Position numbers and translations under genes: made by a program. From assembly GCA_003086435.1 (NCBI GenBank), contig QEFD01000024.1, positions 1 through 8,250 of the forward strand: DNA of 8,250 nucleotides, read 5' to 3'. How positions within the stretch are numbered: the stretch's first letter is position 1; the number at the start of each line of letters is the position of its first letter. The notes under the pieces are model-generated. The model was not told the DNA's origin. It saw only the letters and a list, made by a program, of their open reading frames with translations, and searched no databases. The stretch is from Acidianus hospitalis (GTDB lineage: Archaea > Thermoproteota > Thermoprotei_A > Sulfolobales > Sulfolobaceae). Shown here piece by piece: positions 1 through 4,113 of this stretch.

Positions 1-585
1 CTTAACTTAAATCCATTCGATCCTCTATATGCCTCTGCATATACTTCTTTCTATTTAGCATTATTTATTTCCCTTCCAATAATTTTCAGAGAGTTATGGG
101 GTTTCGTTTCTCCAGGGTTATATGAGCATGAGAAAAAGTTGGTTAAATATATAATATTCCCTGCCGCATTGCTTTTTGCTGCTGGTTCTCTTTTTGCTTA
201 TTTTATAATAGTTCCTTTAATGATGAAGTTCGTAGTTTTATATACTACAGCCTTGGGTGTTGAGCCGACGCTTAGTTTAAGAGCCTTCGTCTCAACTGTG
301 GTCTCACTAATGATGGTCACCGGAATAGCCTTCGAGTACCCACTAGCGATGTCAATACTAACTTACGTCGGAATGGTTAAGGCTGATAGTTGGAAGAAGA
401 ATTGGAGATGGGGAGTGATGGGAGCTTTTATTATAGCCTGGATTATTTCTCCCGGAACAACTGGAGGAGTAATTGAAACTACAATAGGAGTTATACTCTC
501 AGTATTGTACTTCGTAGGAGTAGCTTCAGCGAAAATAATAGAAAAAAGAAGATCAAAAAGGAATGAAGAAACAATACAAAGGTAA
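1..585 (+). CDS. tatC: Sec-independent protein translocase TatC, C-terminal part (5' end outside window)
   Basis: TatC is the multi-span core receptor of the twin-arginine translocase. It recognises Tat signal peptides and, with TatA, moves folded, often cofactor-loaded proteins across the cytoplasmic membrane. The reading frame is open from base 1, so the gene begins upstream; 194 residues remain before TAA. Visible family hallmarks are a stretch reading RELWGFVSPGLYEHEKK (residues about 33-49 of the fragment), which matches the conserved loop around 'F..PGL...E', and GIAFEYPLAMSILTYVGMV (about 101-119), which matches the conserved 'G..FE.P' segment. About four to five hydrophobic segments follow, then a Lys/Arg-rich C-terminal tail (about 180-194). 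A shorter reading from TTG at 139 would cut off the conserved loop and is not the true start. Family assignment is firm. TatA was not seen in the window. Confidence 0.93.
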   Translation, partial: LNLNPFDPLYASAYTSFYLALFISLPIIFRELWGFVSPGLYEHEKKLVKYIIFPAALLFAAGSLFAYFIIVPLMMKFVVLYTTALGVEPTLSLRAFVSTVVSLMMVTGIAFEYPLAMSILTYVGMVKADSWKKNWRWGVMGAFIIAWIISPGTTGGVIETTIGVILSVLYFVGVASAKIIEKRRSKRNEETIQR

Positions 586-624
586 ATGTTTTTAAATCTC
601 TCTTTTGACTTTTCTTTAATAATA

Positions 625-633
625 TTTTTTAAT
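625..633 (+). promoter_or_regulatory. Putative TATA box for the TPR gene
   Basis: TTTTTTAAT lies about 26 nt upstream of ATG 655, the usual spacing for a leaderless Sulfolobales transcript. It supports ATG 655 as the start. The in-frame ATG at 586 directly abuts the tatC stop and would add a Phe-rich leader encoded by this promoter-like DNA. Inference from spacing only. Confidence 0.45.
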
Positions 634-654
634 TTTTATCTCATACTTAGTCAT

Positions 655-1194
655 ATGAGCGACATAGATATTAAGATTAATGAGTACAAAAGGCTAATTA
701 AAATTGAACCGACTAACGCATGGCATCACTTTCATTTAGGAGAGGCATTAGAAGAGAAGGGCAAACTAAATGAGGCTATAGAGGAATACTCAAAAGCCGT
801 AGAACTAGATCCGACTTTTCCAGATTTTCATTTTAAGAAGGCAGAAGTTCTACTAAAACTATCTAAGTTCCAGGAGGCGCTACAAGTATACGATAACGCT
901 ATAAGAAAAGATCCTAAGAACGCACACCTTTACCATTACTTTAAAGGAGAGATTTATGAAAAATTAGGTAAATATGAAGAGGCATTAAAAGAATATAATA
1001 GGGCAATAGAATGGTCTCCTAATAACTCTTGGTATAGGCAAGCGAAGATATACCTTTTGGAGAAAATGAATAAACTGGAGGACGCCCTCAAAGAGGTAGA
1101 GGAGTTGATTAAGATAGACAGTTCAGCCGTTAATCTAGAATTGAAAAATGAGATCTTGGTTAAGCTAAAGAATAACAACGACATTAAAGTTTAA
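655..1194 (+). CDS. Small tetratricopeptide-repeat (TPR) protein
   Basis: A 179-residue soluble protein made almost entirely of TPR units, which fold as paired helices and serve as protein-protein docking scaffolds. Four repeats can be read at residues about 21-54, 55-88, 89-123 and 124-157. Each carries the usual small/large hydrophobic pattern and an A-[IVL]-x-x-[YV] core (AIEEYSKAVELDP, ALQVYDNAIRKDP, ALKEYNRAIEWSP, ALKEVEELIKID). The fourth is the most degenerate. There is no signal peptide, membrane span or catalytic domain. I chose ATG 655 rather than ATG 586 because a TATA-like element sits 26 nt upstream, and because the 23 extra residues would be low-complexity and Phe-rich. The gene lies between tatC and sdhB, so assistance in assembly of exported or membrane complexes is conceivable, but that is only positional inference. 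The partner is unknown. Confidence 0.85.
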   Translation: MSDIDIKINEYKRLIKIEPTNAWHHFHLGEALEEKGKLNEAIEEYSKAVELDPTFPDFHFKKAEVLLKLSKFQEALQVYDNAIRKDPKNAHLYHYFKGEIYEKLGKYEEALKEYNRAIEWSPNNSWYRQAKIYLLEKMNKLEDALKEVEELIKIDSSAVNLELKNEILVKLKNNNDIKV

Positions 1195-1224
1195 TTTATT
1201 AATTTTCTACATTTTTCTGTTAAA

Positions 1225-1233
1225 TTTTTTATA
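1225..1233 (+). promoter_or_regulatory. Putative TATA box of the sdhBCD operon
   Basis: TTTTTTATA is centred about 27 nt upstream of ATG 1256, which has no Shine-Dalgarno sequence. This fits leaderless transcription of the first operon gene. It implies that sdhB is not read from an sdhA gene just upstream. Confidence 0.5.
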
Positions 1234-1255
1234 GTTCTCTTCATTATCTATCTTC

Positions 1256-1957
1256 ATGTCTTTTGAAGTAACACTGAAGGTAAGGAGGTATTCTAAAGAA
1301 AAGGGAAGTTGGTGGCAAGAATATAAACTAAACGTGGATAGATTCACTACCGTTGTAGAGGCATTAAGGAGAATAAAAACCGAACAAGATCCTACATTAT
1401 CCTTTAGAGCTTCATGTCACATGGGAGTTTGCGGTAGTTGCGGTATGAAAATAAACGGAAAGCCTAAGTTAGCTTGCAAAACGCTCATAGTGAATGAAGG
1501 AAAAAAGGAAATTACTATAGAACCCATGGATAACTTCCCTGTAATTAAAGATCTGATAGTCGACCTTGACTCTGTTTATAGAAAAATGAACAAGATCATA
1601 CCAAGAGTTACACCTCCAGAGGAAGTAATTCAAGGTAAGGCTGAAACTAGATTAAAACCGGAAGACCAAAAAGAACTCTGGGGTTTCGCGCAATGCATAA
1701 TTTGCGGTCTCTGCTATTCTGCTTGTCCGGTAGTTGAAACAAATAAGGACTTCTTGGGTCCTGCAGTACTAGCTATGGTCTATAGGTTTTCAGCAGATCC
1801 TAGGGACACCCTAGGAAAGAAAAGACTGGAAATAGTAGACGATCCTATAATAGGCATATGGAATTGTAGAGTTGCAGGCTCTTGTTCAGTTGTATGCCCT
1901 AGAAATGTTGATCCTTCTTTGGCAATACAGAGATTAAAGTGGGTGAGCATGAAATGA
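1256..1957 (+). CDS. sdhB: Succinate dehydrogenase / fumarate reductase iron-sulfur subunit
   Basis: This subunit carries electrons from the flavoprotein to the quinone site of complex II on the cytoplasmic face of the membrane. The 233 residues match the usual SdhB length. The N-terminal ferredoxin domain holds C54, C59, C62 and C74 ([10 protein letters not shown]...LAC), the [2Fe-2S] ligand set. The C-terminal domain holds C147, C150, C153 and C157 ([12 protein letters not shown]), then C204, C210 and C214 ([12 protein letters not shown]). By family alignment C147/C150/C153/C214 bind [4Fe-4S] and C157/C204/C210 bind [3Fe-4S]. The position where a further Cys would convert the latter to [4Fe-4S] is A207. 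From memory, the SdhB described from Sulfolobus acidocaldarius has a Cys there, so this protein resembles the classical bacterial type. It is the first gene of an operon and overlaps sdhC by ATGA. Succinate oxidation versus fumarate reduction cannot be told from sequence. The flavoprotein gene is not in the window. Confidence 0.95.
   Translation: MSFEVTLKVRRYSKEKGSWWQEYKLNVDRFTTVVEALRRIKTEQDPTLSFRASCHMGVCGSCGMKINGKPKLACKTLIVNEGKKEITIEPMDNFPVIKDLIVDLDSVYRKMNKIIPRVTPPEEVIQGKAETRLKPEDQKELWGFAQCIICGLCYSACPVVETNKDFLGPAVLAMVYRFSADPRDTLGKKRLEIVDDPIIGIWNCRVAGSCSVVCPRNVDPSLAIQRLKWVSMK
1942..1946 (+). promoter_or_regulatory. Ribosome binding site for sdhC
   Basis: GGTGA lies 7 nt before ATG 1954 and is complementary to the archaeal 16S rRNA 3' end. 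It decides for ATG 1954, whose A precedes the sdhB TGA stop in an ATGA overlap, over an in-frame GTG at 1939. Confidence 0.7.
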
Positions 1958-2310
1958 TCTGGTTTTCAAAGTTAAATATTGAAAGACTTTTGGCATTGCT
2001 TCACAAGATAACAGGATGGACTATTCTAGGTTACTTAATAGTCCACGTAATTTTCGTAAATAGACTAGCTCACGGTGAATTGACGGAACCAGAGATCTTC
2101 AAATACTTTCTAGTATTAATAGGCAGCATAGTAGTATTTCATGCAATGAACGGTATACGTATAATATTAATAGAAACTGGGCATTTAATTCCCAAGCATC
2201 ATATGGAAGAACCTTGGATTTATTATAAGCCTCACAGAATTTATATATGGTCTATGATAATAATTACAATATTGTCGTTCTTCATAGGGCTTTACTTGGT
2301 GATAAGATGA
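1954..2310 (+). CDS. sdhC: Complex II heme-b membrane anchor subunit C
   Basis: A 118-residue membrane anchor of the cytochrome b556 (Sdh_cyt) type that holds SdhB at the membrane and helps form the quinone and heme sites. Three hydrophobic spans are visible at residues about 18-36, 50-74 and 94-117. The N-terminal [13 protein letters not shown] (9-22) matches the SdhC signature around 'R...H..TG'. [13 protein letters not shown] (62-74) matches the conserved second-helix motif 'H..NG.R'. H31 and H63 are the probable heme-ligand histidines, one on each of the first two helices. The start is ATG 1954, coupled to sdhB by ATGA and preceded by GGTGA. The stop overlaps the sdhD start in the same way. 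There is no CCG (cysteine-rich) domain, unlike the SdhE-type anchors described from Sulfolobales. Confidence 0.88.
   Translation: MIWFSKLNIERLLALLHKITGWTILGYLIVHVIFVNRLAHGELTEPEIFKYFLVLIGSIVVFHAMNGIRIILIETGHLIPKHHMEEPWIYYKPHRIYIWSMIIITILSFFIGLYLVIR
2298..2303 (+). promoter_or_regulatory. Ribosome binding site for sdhD
   Basis: GGTGAT ends 3 nt before ATG 2307. The site supports this start over the upstream in-frame start at 2247, which would put 20 unlikely residues inside the sdhC frame. The spacing is shorter than usual. Confidence 0.55.
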
Positions 2311-2630
2311 GGGAATCTAAATTAAGGTTTTGGGGAGTATATATTACTGGGATAGTGACGCTTATCCTACTCTCGATACACTTCTTCATGTTATTCGCAA
2401 ATAATCTTAATTTTGATAATAGAATCTCAACACCAGTTGTTAACGAATATTTAAGTAATAGCGCATATTACTCTTTACTAGGCTTACTCTTAGTCGTGGC
2501 TTTTATTCACGGCTTGTTAGGAGTTAGGAGAAGTTTATATGACTTCGGAATTAAAAAAGGAGTTAAAGACGTTATAATTGGTGGAATAATAATACTATTG
2601 GTGTTGTTATTTTTTTACTTTACTACCTAA
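2307..2630 (+). CDS. sdhD: Complex II heme-b membrane anchor subunit D
   Basis: A 107-residue, very hydrophobic second anchor of the complex. Three spans are visible at residues about 10-31, 53-75 and 87-106. SIHFFM places H25 in helix 1, and FIHGLLGVRRSLYDFG (67-82) matches the SdhD pattern 'H...G.R....D' with H68 in helix 2. With H31 and H63 of SdhC, this gives four histidines, enough for two b hemes. The gene starts with ATG 2307 overlapping the sdhC stop (ATGA) and is preceded by GGTGAT, so it is the third cistron of one operon. Its last 24 bases overlap the end of the convergent gene at 2607-3038. Identification rests on position and helix motifs because sequence conservation of SdhD is weak; the assignment is nonetheless likely. 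Confidence 0.8.
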   Translation: MRESKLRFWGVYITGIVTLILLSIHFFMLFANNLNFDNRISTPVVNEYLSNSAYYSLLGLLLVVAFIHGLLGVRRSLYDFGIKKGVKDVIIGGIIILLVLLFFYFTT

Positions 2631-3038
2631 TGCCATTTTTATTCTGGTGAACAGTTTAGGGTAAATTCCCATTCCGAATCCCATGATTCCTCCTAGCCAA
2701 TGTTCTAAGAGTACGTGTACTAAAAGTCCTCCCGGGAAAAGTAAGCCAGGAGCAGTAGCATATGACATAAAATTCACTGAACCCAACTTAGTTAGCTCCG
2801 CAAACATAGGATTTATCATCACAAAGCTAAGAAAGACCATTAGAGCCCTTATTATAATGGACTGGAAAGTATTCCTTATCAAGAACAGCATAAATCTATC
2901 AGAAATTGAAAGTAAGAAAATCGTTCCATTAAATATGAAGGCAATTATCATGAAAACGAACGGTATTGGTATTAAAGGTTTCACTTTCGCTAAGGACATC
3001 ATTTCCTTTATTTCATTATTACTTGCCAAAGCGAGCAT
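2607..3038 (-). CDS. Small three-span membrane protein of unknown function
   Basis: A 143-residue protein that I do not recognise with confidence. Hydrophobic spans lie at residues about 21-45, 57-80 and 95-124, with a basic C-terminal tail ending SKVKK, which suggests a cytoplasmic C terminus. The third span contains a motif with two histidines five residues apart, HVLLEHWLGG (108-117), preceded by a Pro/Gly-rich segment (APGLLFPGG). Such paired intramembrane His residues could bind metal or heme, but nothing proves it. It loosely recalls the Sulfolobales-specific DUF1404 membrane proteins; I cannot confirm that. The start is ATG at 3038; the tandem ATGs at 3002 and 2999 are alternatives. 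It converges on sdhD with a 24-bp overlap and reads divergently from the 3196 gene. Its upstream region holds a palindrome. An antisense frame at 2683-3051 was judged a shadow. Confidence 0.65.
   Translation of the reverse strand: MLALASNNEIKEMMSLAKVKPLIPIPFVFMIIAFIFNGTIFLLSISDRFMLFLIRNTFQSIIIRALMVFLSFVMINPMFAELTKLGSVNFMSYATAPGLLFPGGLLVHVLLEHWLGGIMGFGMGIYPKLFTRIKMALGSKVKK
2610..2616 (+). terminator. T-tract at the 3' end of sdhBCD
   Basis: A T7 run sits just inside the sdhD coding end. A further T5 run follows the stop at 2636-2640. Archaeal termination uses such U-rich tracts without a hairpin, so this is a plausible but weak terminator. The tract also encodes Lys codons of the convergent gene. 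Confidence 0.3.
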
Positions 3039-3073
3039 TATACCCGAATAAAAAAAAGAAGTGCTCCTTCTAC

Positions 3074-3093
3074 TCCTAAAATTGATTTTAGGA
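3074..3093. repeat. Perfect 9-bp inverted repeat, candidate operator
   Basis: TCCTAAAAT (3074-3082) and ATTTTAGGA (3085-3093) are exact reverse complements separated by TG. The site lies 36 nt upstream of ATG 3038 (minus strand), directly next to a TATA-like AAATATAT at 3094-3101. It would therefore sit between the TATA box and the transcription start of that gene, a typical place for an archaeal repressor to bind. Confidence 0.5.
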
Positions 3094-3101
3094 TATATTT
3101 C
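3094..3101 (-). promoter_or_regulatory. Putative TATA box of the minus-strand 2607-3038 gene
   Basis: Read on the minus strand the sequence is GAAATATA. Transcription would begin near 3071, leaving a leader of about 33 nt. The adjacent palindrome supports a regulated promoter. The prediction is from composition and spacing only. Confidence 0.35.
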
Positions 3102-3147
3102 TTGTTATACATAATTCCTTGTATTATATAGTAAAATATATGCCTTT

Positions 3148-3186
3148 CTTTTCACGTGGATAAGAATTATTAACTATCGTGAAAAG
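3148..3186. repeat. 9-bp inverted repeat flanking the promoter of the 3196 gene
   Basis: CTTTTCACG (3148-3156) and CGTGAAAAG (3178-3186) are exact reverse complements with a 21-nt spacer. The spacer contains the TATA-like AATTATTAA (3165-3173), and the arm centres are 30 nt apart, close to three helical turns. The right arm lies between the TATA element and ATG 3196. Two regulator dimers, or one bridging complex, could close this promoter. Confidence 0.45.
3165..3173 (+). promoter_or_regulatory. Putative TATA box of the 3196 gene
   Basis: AATTATTAA is centred 27 nt upstream of ATG 3196, and there is no Shine-Dalgarno sequence. This is consistent with a leaderless transcript. It is enclosed by the inverted repeat 3148-3186. 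Confidence 0.4.
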
Positions 3187-3195
3187 TATTAACTG

Positions 3196-3702
3196 ATGAT
3201 ATCTAGAAATTTATTTAAGGGAAATTTAGTAAGTATGGCCGCATCAATATTTATCTTATCTCTTCTTATTTTATTAGATATTTATGGCATAAATTATGCT
3301 TTTTCAAGGATCGCCCAAATAATAATGTGGATAATATGGATTCTTTCGTTTCCTTCTTATCTTTCCTATAATTCGTCACTATTGGAAAAAAGAAAAATTC
3401 TTGAGTATTTAGCCCCTATAGCAATTATTATCACTTTAATAGGATTAATTTTCTTAGCCTTTGGAAAATTCATAGGCATAGAACTTATAGTATTTGGATA
3501 TATATTTGAACCTATTGCGGGGATCTCCATTTTTCTCACTCTAAAGAAAGTGAGCGTACTTTTTTCTTCATTATTCTTTTACGGTGCAATAGTATTTACA
3601 GCCGGTTTGCCTCTATTTTTATTTAATCTAGGGATAATATCTATTATAGGAGATATAATAAAGATGATCGGATTATCGTATTTTATATATAAATTTAAAT
3701 AA
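3196..3702 (+). CDS. Polytopic membrane protein of unknown function
   Basis: A 168-residue protein, almost wholly hydrophobic and rich in Ile, Leu and Phe, that I do not recognise. Five or six spans can be drawn at residues about 11-30, 36-57, 70-90, 94-116, 121-142 and 146-165. The only clearly polar stretches are the short loop LEKRKILE (63-70) and the LKKVS turn (116-120). No catalytic or metal-binding motif is visible: there is no His or Cys cluster and few charged residues within spans. ATG 3196 is the first start after a TATA-like element, with an inverted repeat around the promoter, which suggests individual regulation. It is a single gene, divergent from the 2607-3038 gene and followed by a T6 tract. 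It may be one of the lineage-restricted membrane proteins common in Sulfolobales. Function is open. Confidence 0.65.
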   Translation: MISRNLFKGNLVSMAASIFILSLLILLDIYGINYAFSRIAQIIMWIIWILSFPSYLSYNSSLLEKRKILEYLAPIAIIITLIGLIFLAFGKFIGIELIVFGYIFEPIAGISIFLTLKKVSVLFSSLFFYGAIVFTAGLPLFLFNLGIISIIGDIIKMIGLSYFIYKFK

Positions 3703-3709
3703 ATTTATC

Positions 3710-3715
3710 TTTTTT
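3710..3715 (+). terminator. T-tract after the 3196-3702 gene
   Basis: A T6 run begins 8 nt after the TAA stop. It is a plausible archaeal U-tract terminator for this single gene. Confidence 0.4.
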
Positions 3716-3719
3716 AGAA

Positions 3720-3738
3720 TATTAACACGATGTTAATA
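3720..3738. repeat. 8-bp inverted repeat in the 3703-3828 intergenic region
   Basis: TATTAACA (3720-3727) and TGTTAATA (3731-3738) are exact reverse complements around CGA. It lies about 65 nt upstream of the TATA-like element for the 3829 gene, so it could be an upstream activator site. It also sits just after the T-tract of the preceding gene, where a 3'-end hairpin is possible. Confidence 0.4.
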
Positions 3739-3800
3739 ATGTAATGTTTAAGTAACAAGCCCATTATTTAAATATGAAGTAACATTCTAGATATAAAGAA

Positions 3801-3810
3801 CTTTATTTAC
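3801..3810 (+). promoter_or_regulatory. Putative TATA box of the 3829 gene
   Basis: CTTTATTTAC is centred about 24 nt upstream of ATG 3829. No Shine-Dalgarno sequence is present, so a leaderless or near-leaderless transcript is expected. Confidence 0.4.
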
Positions 3811-3828
3811 TAAAATCAACAAAAGATT

Positions 3829-4113
3829 ATGGCAAAAAGATTTGATGTTAAAATTGAAGATGATAGGCTACTAGTTTATAACTTGCATACAGAACCTCTA
3901 TACATTAAGGAGATTACCATATCTTACGAGGTTGAGGTCATTACTCCTACCGGAGAAAAAGGAATAAAGAAGGTTAAACAAACAATACCCATAGAAAAGA
4001 AGGTAGTTAAAGTCCTTGACGTACCCATTGTCTCTAGAGAAATTTCAGAAGTTAAAGTAATCTATATTGCAGGTAACGAAAAAGCCGAAGAAATACATCA
4101 CCCCAGAGTTTAA
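3829..4113 (+). CDS. Small soluble beta-rich protein of unknown function
   Basis: A 94-residue protein with no signal peptide, no membrane span and no cysteines. Alternating hydrophobic/charged stretches (RFDVKIEDDRLLVYNL, YIKEITISYEVEVI, KKVVKVLDVPIV, SEVKVIYIAG) predict a chain of beta strands, perhaps a small sandwich or barrel. It is rich in Lys and Glu, as expected of a thermophile's cytosolic protein. The C terminus, EEIHHPRV, has a His pair that could be incidental. The start, ATG 3829, is followed by MAKRF and preceded by a TATA-like element at the right distance. Its stop overlaps that of the convergent atpI by 4 bases. I do not recognise the family. Regular codon usage, a clean promoter and a 3' T-tract support a real gene. 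Confidence 0.7.
   Translation: MAKRFDVKIEDDRLLVYNLHTEPLYIKEITISYEVEVITPTGEKGIKKVKQTIPIEKKVVKVLDVPIVSREISEVKVIYIAGNEKAEEIHHPRV

Noticed and set aside
139..585. TatC starting at TTG 139
   Set aside because: The frame is open to base 1 and encodes conserved TatC sequence upstream of 139, so the gene is 5'-truncated by the window edge and does not begin there.
586..654. N-terminal extension of the TPR protein from ATG 586
   Set aside because: The 23 residues are Phe/Leu-rich, encoded by promoter-like T-rich DNA, and start at the base after the tatC stop. ATG 655 has a correctly spaced TATA-like element.
954..1184. Minus-strand 76-residue ORF
   Set aside because: Lies entirely antisense to the TPR repeats, has Ser/Leu-rich shadow composition and no promoter or family features.
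2247..2306. Upstream start of sdhD within sdhC
   Set aside because: Would add 20 residues read in a second frame of sdhC. ATG 2307 has an ATGA overlap and GGTGAT upstream.
2683..3051. Plus-strand 122-residue ORF
   Set aside because: Antisense to the 2607-3038 gene. The minus frame has three coherent membrane spans and a promoter, while the plus frame has a shadow-like Lys/Ile/Ser composition.
3190..3202. TGATGA resembling a C box of a C/D sRNA
   Set aside because: It overlaps the start codon of the 3196 gene, and no matching D box, C' or D' set is present at the right distances.
3703..3828. Possible small RNA in the intergenic region
   Set aside because: Very AT-rich. A hyperthermophile or thermoacidophile structured RNA should be G+C-rich, and no paired C/D box or tRNA-like pattern is seen.
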